From the NCBI GenBank assembly GCA_016808115.1, contig JAEQBH010000664.1:434001-498000 (forward strand): 64,000 nt of DNA, read 5' to 3'. The stretch is from Tetrastigma voinierianum (taxonomy: Eukaryota > Streptophyta > Magnoliopsida > Vitales > Vitaceae). This document shows positions 11,740 to 22,100 of the stretch, piece after piece (positions within the stretch are counted from its first letter, which is position 1; the number at the start of each line of letters is the position of its first letter). Both the position numbers and the translations under genes were made by a program. The notes under the pieces are model-generated. The model made no database searches, had not been told where the DNA came from, and saw only the letters and a program-made list of their open reading frames with translations.

Positions 11740-12180
11740 GAGGTGGTTGCGGTCCAATGTCTTTCACCTGAAAGTGCATCAAGCACGAGAGGTTTGTTTG
11801 GTTATTATTGATAGTGGTGGAGCTTCGAGAATTGTGTTTCCTTTGGAGATGGTGCAAAGCAATTTGAAGAGATGGATCCACATCGAAACCACATAAACTT
11901 AAATGGCTTCAAGAGGGTAGTGATATCAAAGGTAAAGCATAAAATTGCCTTGTCTCTTTTACAATTGGAAAGCACTACCAGGACGAGGTATGGTGTGATG
12001 TTATTTCCAATGGATGTTTGTCACTTGCTGGGAGGCCATGGCAATATGATAGGAAAGTCATTTATGATGGCTTCAATAACACTTGCATTCCATGAGGATG
12101 GCCACAAAATTGTCTTAGCAGGTTGAAACCGGCAATTGCTCGACCTCCGAGCCAGTGACAAAATTCTTTGTTGTCAAAAT
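11740..12180 (+). pseudogene. CRM-like aspartic protease remnant
   Basis: A catalytic triad codes D-S-G at 11810-11818 within VIIDSGGASRIV, typical of chromovirus retropepsins. Downstream in other frames are pieces matching the second half: MDVCHLLGG (usual VCHLLLGRPW, 12015-12033) and HEDGHKIVLA (12092-12121), the conserved end before RT. The active-site aspartate is present. At least three frame changes make it non-functional. Confidence 0.8.
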
Positions 12181-12384
12181 CGAGTTGGAGAAAGAAATCG
12201 AAATTTGATTCCCGGATCCTTGATGGCCTTGGTTGCTATTGAAGAAACGAAAGTGAAGGAGATCCCAAAGAGTAGAGCCAATTATGTGAGAATTTGTTGA
12301 TGTAGTACACGAGGAGATTCCACATGGGTTGCCACACAGGAGATATTCAACATCGAATAGACCTCGTACAGGTGCATTTGCCCA

Positions 12385-13200
12385 ATAATAGGCCATAGGA
12401 TGAGTCTAAAGAACATGAAGAGCTTACAAGACAAGTTGATGAGTTGCTCAACAAAGGGCTTATTCGAAGAGTAAGAGCCCACTGTCACGATTTCTATACT
12501 GCTAGTACCAAGAAGGATGGATCTTGGAGGATGTGTGTTGATAGTAAGACTGATCCAACAGATTTACTGTGAATATGCATTTCCCATTCCAAGACTCGAT
12601 GATTTGCTGGATCAACTCTATGGTGCGTCCATTTTTTAGAAGATGCGATTTGAGGAGTGGATACCATCAAACCGTATGAGGGAAGGAGATGAATGGAAGA
12701 GCGACCTTTAAAACTGAGATGGACTCTATGAGTGGATGGTGATGCCATTTGGACTATCCAATGCCCCTAGCACTTTTGAGGTTTATGAATCATATACTTA
12801 AAGCCACTGCATTGGAAATTTTGTGGTGGTATACTTTGATGATATTTTTGATCTATAGCAAAAGTCGATGGAGCACTTGGAGCATTTGAGGCAATTGTTC
12901 TCTATCCCCCAAGGGAGTAACCGTTATTTGCCAACTTGAAAGTGTGACTTCTATCTTGAAACCAGAATCCCATATTTCTTAGTTTATGTGGGTTACTAAA
13001 GACGGAGGTGAGATGGGTAGAGCGATAGGCGATGCAGATTGGCCAACTCCTAGCTCGATCATGATGTGAGAAGTTTTCATGGGCTAGTCTCTTTTTATAG
13101 GAGATTTATTCGTGGTTATCTCTATATTGGCTCCTGTGGCTTGAATGCTTAAAGGGAGACAAATTCAAGTGGACTAGTATTTATAGAAGAAAGCAGTTGA
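12385..13200 (+). pseudogene. CRM-like reverse transcriptase remnant
   Basis: Ordered RT motifs are visible: the KKDGSWRMCVDS segment (12510-12545), FPIPRLDDLLDQLYGAS (12578-12630), GDEWK and the DGLYEWMVMPFGLSNAPSTF region (12720-12779), and the catalytic YFDD at 12832-12843. The YFDD codons are intact. The frame shifts several times, for example between the palm motifs near 12640-12720. This is the chromovirus-type RT that copies element RNA to cDNA in the particle. The connection region to RNase H runs to about 13200. Confidence 0.88.
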
Positions 13201-13209
13201 TTAAGAAGA

Positions 13210-13620
13210 AAATGCTTGAAGCCCCATGTTTGGTTTTACTGATTTCAACAAAGTCTTCGGAGTAGAGTGTGATGCATCTCAAGTTGGGATTGGTGCTGTC
13301 CTTAGTCAAGAAGGAAGACCCATCGCTTTCTTTAGTGAGAAGTTAAATGAAGCAAAAAGGAAGTACTCCACCTATGACAAGGAGTTTTATGCTATCTATA
13401 GAGCTTTATTTCATTGGAGTCAATACTTTTCAGCCATTTGTGCTTTCTCCAGATCATGAAGCACTAAAATTCGTAACCACCCGGCTAGGATTGAATCGGG
13501 CATGCGACATGGGTGGAATTCTTGTGCAACTTCACGATCAAGCATAAAGCGGGTGTTCATAACGTTGTTGCGGATGCCTTGAGTAGGAGACATGCCTGGT
13601 GACTTCCATGCAAGTCAAGT
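13210..13620 (+). pseudogene. CRM-like RNase H
   Basis: The frame 13226-13459 carries an unbroken GVECDASQVGIGAVLSQE segment with its catalytic Asp, then FFSEKLNEAKRKYSTYDKEF with its Glu, then HWSQYF. After a frame change, HEALKF and LNRA(C/R) follow, and the domain ends KHKAGVHNVVADALSRR near 13545-13590. This is the best preserved pol domain of the element. Order and spacing fit a Ty3/gypsy RNase H. Confidence 0.88.
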
Positions 13621-13624
13621 AGTT

Positions 13625-14565
13625 GGATTCGATGTGTGTTGAAAGAACTATCACGAGGAGGATGCTGATTTTGGTGAAATATGGAAGGTATGCGCCGTAA
13701 AGCACTGGGATTTTTTAAGGATGGACGGTTTCTCTTTAAAACACTCTATACATCCCATCACTTGTTCCTTGAGATTGAGGTAATGGATGCTGGGTGCATG
13801 GTGGAACATTAAGGAGGACCACTTTGGTGAAGCAAAAACCTTAGCTCTAGTGAGCAAACTTCTTTTGGCCTAAGCTAGAGAAAGGACATTACTAGATTTG
13901 TCAAGAAGTGTGTTGTGTGCATGATGGAAATTTAAAACTCGCTGGAAACAATCTGGGACTATACCACACCATTGCCAATTCCAAATATGCCATGGGAGGA
14001 GGTAAGCTGGATTTTGTTTTGGGATTACCTAGAACACAAGAAACAAAGGTCGATTCTAATTAATTAGTTGTGGGTTTTCAAAGATGATATGTGTATAGCT
14101 CCTTTGCCATGCAACAAGTGTGATGCTTCGCATGTTGAGCTTGTACTTCAAAGATTGTGCGTCTACATGGTATTCCCAAGACTATGGTTCAGGTCGAGAC
14201 TCTAGTTTCTTAGTCACTTTTGGAGAACTACGTGGGAGGAAGCGGGGACTTCTTTGCATTCGGTACCTCTTATCACCTCAAGCGATGGTCGAGCCGAAGT
14301 TACTAATAGAGACTTGGGAAATTTGCTAAGGAGCTATGTGGGAAGAACGTGAAACAATGGGATTTGATTCACCCCAAATTGAGTTTGCCTACAATAGGTC
14401 CATGCACATAGGCTGGTAGGAGAAAAGCCCATTTGAGGTAGTCTATGAACTACAACCGATTGGACCCATGGAATTAGCTTGTCAGAAATTTATTCAACAA
14501 TTTAGTGGAGATGCTGAAGTTAGAGCTAAAGAGATCAAATTGCATGAAGAAGTTGGCTTGAAGAT
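13625..14565 (+). pseudogene. CRM-like integrase remnant
   Basis: The zinc-binding N-terminus is visible in pieces: GGHFGEAKT (~13810), FWPKL and the pair C-V-V-C within FVKKCVVCM (~13895-13925). The core follows: DASHVELVLQRLC (~14121), FLSHFWR (~14208), HPQT/SDGRAEVTNRDLGNLLRSYVG (~14275-14345), and SPFEVVYEL (~14425-14450). These are the chromovirus DD35E integrase blocks in correct order. Frames change repeatedly, and one catalytic Asp region is unreadable. Confidence 0.85.
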
Positions 14566-14949
14566 TGAAGAAAGATGCCAAATATGTGGAACAAGCAAAT
14601 GAAGCGTCGCAAGTATGTTGAGTTGAGGTTGGCGAATTGGTTTGGGTACACCTTCGCAAGGATAGGTTTTTCAGGAAAGTTTGAAACTCCGAAGCCAAGG
14701 GTAGATGGCCCTTTCAAGATTATAGAGAAAATTGGAGAGAATGCTACAAGTTGCGGTTGCCGGGCCAGATATGAAATTTCTCCAATGTTCAATGTTAAGG
14801 ACTTGAGGGCTTATCACATTGAAGACTTGAGGGCAAGTCTTTTTTCCCAGCTATGGGGGATTGATGCAGGAGCTTCTATAAACACACCAAACATTGGGAA
14901 TTCAGCCCTAATTATTGAAGATTTGGATTGGGGAGGTCAAGGCGCGTGA
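14566..14949 (+). pseudogene. CRM-type integrase C-terminal tail overlapping the 3' LTR
   Basis: The 124-aa frame 14575-14949 contains a GFSGKFETPKPRVDGPFKII-type GPY/F module (usual LxPRxDGPFxVL), IGENA, then SPMFNVKDLRAYH, EDLRASLFS and a GIDAGAS-type end. This matches the C-terminus of CRM integrases. It has no classical chromodomain. The frame continues about 88 bases past the LTR start at 14862, as reported for CRM elements, where the 3' end of pol lies in the LTR. In CRM this tail is thought to steer integration to centromeres. Function here is inferred. Confidence 0.78.
14852..14861 (+). other. polypurine tract, CRM-like element
   Basis: ATGGGGGA directly precedes the 3' LTR, where plus-strand DNA synthesis starts in LTR elements. 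It is short and interrupted. Confidence 0.6.
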
Positions 14950-15049
14950 ATACATGCAGAAAACTCCTTTTTGGACCTCATTTGGGCCTTGGAAGGCAAA
15001 AAAACGTGGTCAGACTTGGACAAACCTTTGATGTGGAGCTGCCATATTG

Positions 15050-15240
15050 ATTTTAGAAAGATTTGCTATGAGATTTGCTCCAAGATTTTGTTTTATCCCT
15101 TTTAGGAAGATTTACTTTATTTATTTTAGAAAGTTTGCTTTATTTATTTTAAGTTGTTTTGACCATTATTTTAGGAAGATTTGCTTTATTTATTTTAGAA
15201 AGTTTTCTTTTAGGAGTTGCTTTTTTTTAATTTAGAAAGT
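15050..15240 (+). repeat. short tandem repeats in the CRM-like 3' LTR
   Basis: This is the counterpart of the AT-rich 27-30 bp units at 9775-9955, again based on TTTATTTATTTTAG(A/G)AAG. One unit is altered to an AAGTTGTTTTGACC variant. Confidence 0.8.
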
Positions 15241-15293
15241 TTCTTTTCCTAATTAAAGTAGGAGTTTCTTTATTTGATTTAGAAAGTAAGGGG

Positions 15294-15302
15294 CTATATA
15301 TA
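15294..15302 (+). promoter_or_regulatory. TATA box, CRM-like 3' LTR
   Basis: CTATATATA lies between GGGG and CCCC runs and is followed by pyrimidine-rich sequence. It is a strong plant TATA match. In this copy transcription would run out into E0 sequence. Confidence 0.7.
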
Positions 15303-15843
15303 CCCCCTCTAATGTAGTCTTTTGACAATCAGTTCAAGTTTAATAATATTTTCAGATTTCTCTTTTTAAGAGTTCTCTCTTGTTCTCTTATCTCTTGGGT
15401 GGATTCCCTTGGGGACGAGTTAGGTATTCTCATACCTAGGTGGATTCATGGTAGTGAAGTCTTTGTCCGGCTTATCAATCAACCCGTTCATAGTTGATTG
15501 TGGCGCCTTCACTCCATCATATATCTAGCGTGGATCGTTTCATTAACCCGGTAAGTAACCACACTTGTGCAAAATCTACTTTCCCTCTCACACCGTGTCC
15601 CTCATCTTTCCATAAACTTTCCATAAGCAATTTTTCAGCCTCTACCCAAAACTCCATATTTTGTTTCATACTACTAAAACATTCCTAAATACCTTTTTCC
15701 CTTATATCCACAAATACACATTCCACGCTTGAAAATCTCATAAACTCGACCATAACCTGTTTTGGCCCTAGAAACTACCCCAAACCCATATTTTGACTTA
15801 CCAAAACTTCTAGATCATCCATCACGGTCCCAACTTTGCATCA

Positions 15844-15848
15844 CATCT
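15844..15848. other. target-site duplication CATCT (right)
   Basis: Perfect copy of 9584-9588, placed directly after the 3' LTR. Removing 9589-15848 rejoins the E0 leader. Confidence 0.85.
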
Positions 15849-15871
15849 GAATATTGATTTATTAAATTCTT

Positions 15872-16085
15872 CGATCCCCGGCAACGGCGCCATAAAACTT
15901 GTTGATCGGACCAAAACACATGTACAATTTTATGACGTTATTACCAAGGACTATTGACTAATCCCTGACAATGATGCCAATAAGCTTGTTGCGTGAGACC
16001 AAATGACATTTGCACCAGTTTATAACAAAATTACCAAGGACTATTATCTAATCCCGAGCAATCTTGCCATAAACTTGTTGACATT
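15872..16085 (-). repeat. triplicated PBS/LTR-end segment of E0
   Basis: A segment with the PBS complement followed by an ACTTGTTG run starts at 15874 and recurs at 15961 (ATCCCTGACAATGATGCCA) and 16051 (ATCCCGAGCAATCTTGCCA). The period is 87-90 bp. The first two copies also share TTACCAAGGACTATT. Only the first keeps a good PBS. This looks like a local tandem duplication across the LTR-PBS junction. Confidence 0.7.
15876..15892 (-). other. E0 primer-binding site, tRNA-Asp type
   Basis: On the minus strand it reads TGGCGCCGTTGCCGGGG, the standard tRNA-Asp-type primer site of Athila-like elements. It lies between the E0 5' LTR and leader. Confidence 0.85.
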
Positions 16086-18894
16086 ATACTATATAAACCA
16101 AAAATCTCCTAGAGTAAATCATTTTCAAAGTTTGGTTTTGATGCGATGTCTGCGGTAAGTAATAAAATGGTTAAGTCGGATAATCCACACGAGAGATCTC
16201 GAGAATTTTAAATCAACTACCACCCTGACTACTCAATTTCCATACTATTTGGACCACTAAATGATAGTAAGATCCAGCATTAAGGTGTTGGAAAATTAAA
16301 CGAATCAAAGGGAAATAACTGAAATGAACAATAAACTTGAATATAAAGAATAAAGAATAATTAATAGTTAGGAAGGCTAGATAGAAATTTAATAATTATG
16401 TCGTTTGGAGGCATTAGAATCAATGCTATTGTGAAGTATCAATTCCTGTTTGTCAACTTGTAAATTTTGCTTGTGAATTCCAGTTTCAAAATCTGTCGAG
16501 GCGTTAATAGTTCAATTCCGGATCTCTCCACACTTCACATTTCATTATCTAATTTTGACGATTCTCTCGAATACGAGAGGTGGGCTCGCACTAACAGGGA
16601 CTTCCCTAATTAAGGTATTTTTTCTTTTACAATACTTCATACCCATTTTATGGGTGTACACCTTAGCTCCAGTTATCCGGTCAAGCAGGATAGTACAACT
16701 TCGGTTACTCTTCCTCCAAATTAAAATAGATCCACCCTCTCCTTGATTAGATCTCGGCTAACACGGGATTGGCTACACTATTGATTAAGGGTGAACTCTA
16801 CAGCATTTAAGTATTACTCATTCAACTCGTTCTTGATTTCAAGTGAGAAGAGGATTTATCAAATAAACTCACAAAGCTCATTAGATCACTAATAGCGAGG
16901 TTAATATACCTTCAAAAATATTCATAACTCAAGGATTGTCATCTGTGTCACTCGGAGGACCTCATGAAATCGAGCAAGCCGCTTCTTAATACGGGTATAA
17001 GAGCGATATTCGGATCAAAAACCTTAAACCACGCATAACCGAAGATAGATTCATAAAGCGAAATTCGCAATTTCTTTGGAAATAACAATAGGAAGATAAT
17101 TTAGAGCAATAACATTCTCTTAATGAAAATTTGGGTTCCTCAATTCTTGAATTCACACTACAACATTCCTGATCATAAGAATAGCGCATTTGGCCCAGGA
17201 AGCGAATTCGAGAAATTTGTATGAACTTCAACATTCCAGGTAGTAATTTGAAAAGAGTGGATTACGCATTGGCTTTAGCTCAAGCGATAACACATCAATT
17301 TAGGAAATAAAGAAAACTAGAGCGATAAATCTAATCTAATCTATCCATATTAAAGAAAGAAAATAAAAGAAAAGGAAGAAAAGAAAACTAAAAATAAAGA
17401 AAATGGGCAACCCATTTATCCGGACCTCTCGTGCATTGACGTGACTACCTTCCTCTTACGGATATTTGATTTATAGGGTTTTCAATTGGGCCTAATTCCA
17501 ATGCGGAGTCCTTGTGGATTCAAAGTTAGTTGTAGCCCATATTTACCGTTAAATCAGCGACCTCAATTCCTTGTCGCGACATCATCGCTCTTGCGACCTC
17601 GATCTCCCGTCGCGACCTTAACCTTATACATACAGTCTTGAAGCGATCATTAGTGATAATCGCGACATCATTCTCTTGTCACGACATCGACACTTCTTTG
17701 TAGGCTTCACATGTTGCTCCCGATGTCGCGACGTCATTCTCTTGTCGTGACATCAGCTAAATGAAATGCATCTTTCAACTGATATCTTCTGATGTCGCGA
17801 CATCGATCTCTTGTCACGGCATTACTTTATGGAGCTTCATCCTTCAACTGAGCAGGTCTCGTGTCGCGACTTCGATCTCTGGTCGCGACATCAACTAATG
17901 GGGTTGCAGTCTTCACTTGATTGCTTTTGGTGTCGTGACTTCAGCCTCTTGTTGTGACATCGGCTAAATAAAAAATTCGGTTTGTCAATGGAATCGCCCG
18001 ATGTCACGACATGATCTTGTCGTGGCGGTTCATTTCTTTCCGGCTTTCATCACGAAGGTTCACACGATGTCGCAGCATGATCTCTTAATCCGCGACATGG
18101 GAGCTTAGTTCTCTGGAGCCTTCGCGGTTGTTCTTGGTGTCGCTGACAACAACCTCTTGCCGACATCTAGTCGCCCTTTGCATATTTCAATGGTGCTCTT
18201 GATATCGCGACCACCGATCTCGTGGCGGCGTCGGCTCCTGTCTTACTGCAGCATTCAACGTCTTCGGATGCCAGCGACATCAATCTCTTGTCGTGACATC
18301 CACTAAATGATCTGCAGGTTTCAAATGGTTTCTCATGATGTCGCGACATCAATATGTTGTCGTGACATCAACTGATTACTGCATGCTTCAATCTTGTCGC
18401 CACTTGTATCTTTCCTTTGATTGCTCTTGCCGTCGCGACATCAATCCCTTGTCGCGACATCATTCCATGTCTCCGCAGCTTTGAACTGTGGTTCCTGATG
18501 TCACGACTTCGATCTCACGTCGCGACCTCAGCTCATTTCTTTGCAGCTTTCTCATGAGCAGTCTCAGGTCGTGACCTCAATATCTTGTTATCCATGTCGC
18601 GACCTGCATCAGATTTCCTTCAATTTCCTGATGTCGCGACCTCATGAAGTAATTTGTGTAACCCCAAGCGCAACATAAGTTAGCCAGGTTGCTTTCATTT
18701 ACCTTTCTGCTATTTTACTTGCATTTTACTGCGCGATTCTTGCATTTTTCCACTGCATTTTCTTCTTTCTTTTATACTTCCTCCAATACCAAATTTGGTG
18801 AGTTTCTTCATATCTCTGCATCTTAATTATTCCTTTTTACATTAAAATCAATCAGAAAAATGGACTAAAAATAGATGACTTTTAAGCTCATCAG
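15893..18894 (-). repeat. 5' LTR of E0 (~3 kb)
   Basis: On the minus strand it begins TGATGAGC at 18894 and ends next to the PBS at 15893, including the duplicated PBS-like units. It holds an AT-rich half (16090-17440) and a GC-richer half with a tandem palindrome array (17560-18660). No partner LTR could be aligned by eye, so the outer limit rests on the TGATGA start and on the change of sequence character. Confidence 0.6.
17560..18660. repeat. tandem array of paired TGTCGCGACA palindromes
   Basis: About 16 units of roughly 65-70 bp each carry two copies of TGTCGCGACATC separated by about 18 bp (typically CAATCTCT). Many copies read TGTCGTGAC or TGTCACGAC, the changes expected when a methylated CG decays. 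The array lies inside the E0 LTR. A related, shorter cluster is at 3370-3915. Confidence 0.85.
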
Positions 18895-19140
18895 TAATCG
18901 GGGTGATCAAATTCCAATTAGAGAGAACCTCCAATCCTCGTGGGTACAATATCCGGACTCCTAGAGTCCACTTTATTACGTGTATGACCCGTGCACTTGC
19001 GGAAAGGGGTTAAGTGTTGGTAATACTTTTCATTTCGAGTTTTTAGTATGCCTTTTGTTTCATCAGTTTTGAGTATTTACCACATTCACTCCCTTGGCCA
19101 TATTTTCACATATACATCATTTGGTCAGTCTTAACAAGTT
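18895..19140 (+). repeat. orphan LTR-end-like fragment
   Basis: The text GTGTATGACCCGTGCACTTG (18980-18999) resembles the stretch found just upstream of the PBS in plus-strand Athila/Tat LTRs, but no PBS follows. It sits between the E0 LTR (opposite orientation) and the satellite. It is probably a truncated older element. Evidence is weak. Confidence 0.35.
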
Positions 19141-22100
19141 TTTGACCCCTACCGCCGTCAAGAGCGGCAAGTCACAGAATTCTTACATTCTAACCCACAT
19201 AATGTTTCGTCTCTTAACATCCTGACCCTCCCCACTTTTGTCTCGAGCGAGCCTCTTCCGCATCATCGCGGCGGCCTGTGAGTGAAGAACGCCATTCTCA
19301 CAATTCTTACATTCTCACCCACAGAATGGTTCGTCTCTTGACATCTCGTCCCCTCCCCCACTTTGTCTCAAAGAGCTTCTCTTCCGCACATAGGCGGTGG
19401 CGACCCCTAGCTGCCCGGAAGTCAGGCGGCCGATCTCTAGTTCTTACATTCTCACCGTATAATGTTTCGTCTCTTGACATCTACGTCCCCTCCCCTCTTT
19501 TGTCTCAAGGGCTTCTCTTCCCGCATCATCGCGGTGGGCCTGCTTTGCCGTCAAGGCGACCAGTCTCTGAATTCTTGATTCAGCCCTGAGTGTTTGATGT
19601 CTTTGCACATCTAGTCCCCTCCCCCTCTTTGTCTCAAAGAGCTTCTCTTTGCCGACATCGGCGACCCTACCGCCGTCGGAGAGCCAAATAACAATTCTTG
19701 TTCATACCCATAGAATGTTTAGGTCTCTTTGTCTCGTCCCCTCGTCTTTGTCTCGAAGAGCTTCCTGTGAGAAGCCGGCGGCGGCGAGCCCTGCTTAGCC
19801 GTCAAGGCCCGACTAGTCTCACAATTCTTACATTCTAGCGCCGCAAGGAATGTTTGTCTCTTGACATCTCGTCCCCTCCCTCATTGTCTCGGGAGGCGCT
19901 ATAGCCTGCTTGACATCGGCGACGGTGACGTGCGCATTGTCGAGGCGGCCCTAGTCTCACAATTCTTACATTCTCACCAAAAGAATGTTTCGTCTCTTGA
20001 CATCACGTCCCCTCCCCCTCTTTGTCTCAAAAAGCTTCTCTTCCGCAGCATCGGTGGCGGCGACCCCTGCCACCTGCAAGAGCTGCTAGTCTCACAATTC
20101 TTACATTCTCACCCACAGAATGTTTCGTCTCTTGACATCTCGTCCCCTCCCCCACTTTGTCTCGAAGAGCTTCTCTTCCGTAGCATCGGCGCGACCCCTG
20201 CCGCTGTCAAGAGCGGCCAGTCTCACAATTATTACATTCTCTTTCACAGAATGTTTCGTCTCTTGACATCTTGTACCCTCCACCTCTTTGTCTCGAAGAG
20301 CTTTTCTTCCTGTATTCGGTGGCAGAGCCCCTGCGCCGTCGAGAAGGCGACCAGGTCTCTAATTCTTACATTTCTCACCCGAGGAATGTTTCATCTCTTG
20401 ACATCCTAGTCCCCTCCCCCTCTTTGTCTCGAATAGCTTTTCTTCCGCGACATCGGTATGACCTACGCCGTCAAGGCGACAAGCTTACAATTCTTACATT
20501 CTAACCCGCATAATGTTTTGTCTCTTGACATCTCGTCCCCTCCCCCTCTTTGTCTCGAATAGTTTGTCTTCCACAGCATCGGCGGCGGCGACCCCTACCG
20601 CCGTCAAGAGCTGCCAGTCTCACAATTCTTACATTCTAACCCCTGGAATGACCGTCTCCTAGACATCCGTCCCCTCCTTCTTTGGCTCCGAAGTGCTTAT
20701 AGTGCCCATCGGCAGCGGCGGCCCTACCGCGGGTAAGGCTGCCGGAGTCTCAAAATTCTTACATTCTCACGAAGAATGTTTTAGATGACCATGAACATCT
20801 CGTCCCCTCCCCCTCTTTCGATTGGAGATTTTATTCCTCGACATCGACGATGACCCTGCGGCCAGGTTAAGGCGACTAGTCTCACAATTCTTACATTCTC
20901 ACCCATAGAATGTTTCGTCTCTTGACATCTCCTCCCGTCCCCCTCTTTGTCTCGTAGAGGTTCTCTTCTGCAGCATCGACGGCGGAGACCCTTGCCCCCG
21001 TCAAGAGGAACAAGTCTCACAATTCTTACATTCTCGCACACAGAATGTTTCGTCTCTTGACATTTAGTCCCCTCCCCCTCTTTGTCTCGAAGAGCTTCTC
21101 TCCCGCAGTATCGACGGCGGAGACCCCTGCCGCCATCAAGTGCGGCCAGTCTCACAATTCTTACATTCTAACCCGCATAATGTTTTGTCTCTTGACATCT
21201 CGTCCCCTCCCCCACTTTGTCTCGAAGAGCTTCTCTTCCACAGCATCGGCAGCGGCGACCCCTGCCGCCATCAAGAGCGGCCAGTCTCACAATTCCTACA
21301 TTCTCACCCACATAATGTTTCGTCTCTTTACATCTCGTCCTCTCCCCTCTTTGTCTGAAAGAGCTTCTCTTCACGTAATCTGGGTGTGACCTCGTAGCCC
21401 CTATCAAAAGCCGACGAGTCTCATAATTCATAAATTCTATTTTTGAAATGTTTCATCTCTTAACATCTAGTCCCTTCCCCTTCTTTTTCTCGAAAAGCTT
21501 CTCTTCAATAGCATCGGTGTGGCGACCCTTCTTGTAGTGGAAGCTACCTGGGGTCTCACGATTCTTACCTTCTCACCCGAAGAATCGCACTCTTGACATC
21601 TCATCCATACCTGTTTTGTCGCGAATGGCTTTTCTTCTAAAGCATGGGCAGCCTTTTGCCGTCAAGAGCGGCTAGTCTTACAGTTCCTACATTCTCACCC
21701 GTAGAATGTTTTGTCTCTTAACATCTTGTCCCCTCCCCCTCTTTGTCTCGAAGAGCTTCTCTTCCGCATCATCAGCGGTGGCGACCCCTCCCGCCGTCAA
21801 GAGCAGCGAGTCTCACAATTCTTACATTCTCGCCCATAGAATGCTTCTTCTCTTGACATCTCGTCCCCTCCCCCTCTTTGTATCGAAGAGGTTCTCTTCC
21901 GCAGCATCGGCGGTGAAGACCCTTGCCACCGTCAAGAGCGGCAAGTCTCACTATTCTTACATTCACGCCCACAAAATGTTTTGTCTCTTGACATTTAGTT
22001 CCCTCCCTCTCTTTGTCTCGAAGAGCTTCTCTCCGCTGACATCGGCCCGACAACCCACGCCTCGGAGTCAAGTCGGCCAGATCTCTGAATTCTTGTTCTA

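Larger units (their letters stand above)
9589..15843 (+). mobile_element. CRM-like chromovirus (Ty3/gypsy), complete structure, genes decayed
   Basis: The element has two ~0.96-0.98 kb LTRs (9589-10544 and 14862-15843), a tRNA-iMet-type PBS, gag with a zinc knuckle, PR, RT, RNase H, INT, a CRM-type C-terminal tail that reads into the 3' LTR, a short polypurine tract and a perfect CATCT target duplication. LTR ends are the inverted repeat TGATG...CATCA. It lies in the leader of E0 in opposite orientation, so it is younger than E0. Total length is 6255 bp. RT and RNase H motifs are well preserved but indels break the long frame. The CRM call rests on the INT C-terminus and on pol overlapping the LTR; another chromovirus clade cannot be excluded. 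Confidence 0.88.
14862..15843 (+). repeat. 3' LTR of CRM-like element
   Basis: It begins TGATGCAGG and ends GCATCA. It aligns with 9589-10544, with scattered small indels. It is followed at once by the CATCT duplication. Confidence 0.9.
4085..18894 (-). mobile_element. E0: Athila/Tat-like Ty3/gypsy element, interrupted by a CRM-like element
   Basis: Read on the minus strand the order is 5' LTR (18894-15893), a tRNA-Asp-type PBS, leader, gag, PR, RT, RNase H and INT. This is the standard Ty3/gypsy order of the plant Athila/Tat group. The element is split by the 6.26 kb element at 9589-15843, whose CATCT target duplication joins 9588 to 15849. Every coding domain carries frameshifts and stops. 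The 3' LTR on the left was not identified; it may lie in 1-4085 in diverged form or outside the window. The limit at 4085 marks the end of recognisable INT and polypurine-like sequence, not a proven terminus. Confidence 0.75.

Noticed and set aside
15872..15892. possible tRNA-Asp gene fragment
   Set aside because: Only the primer complement is present, directly next to an LTR. There is no cloverleaf.
19861..20409. 182-aa open frame with Leu/Ser-rich repeats, and similar frames on both strands of 19278-23542
   Set aside because: They follow from the ~135 bp satellite period (45 codons). Amino-acid repeats match the DNA monomer exactly and both strands are open, so there is no coding signal beyond the repeat.
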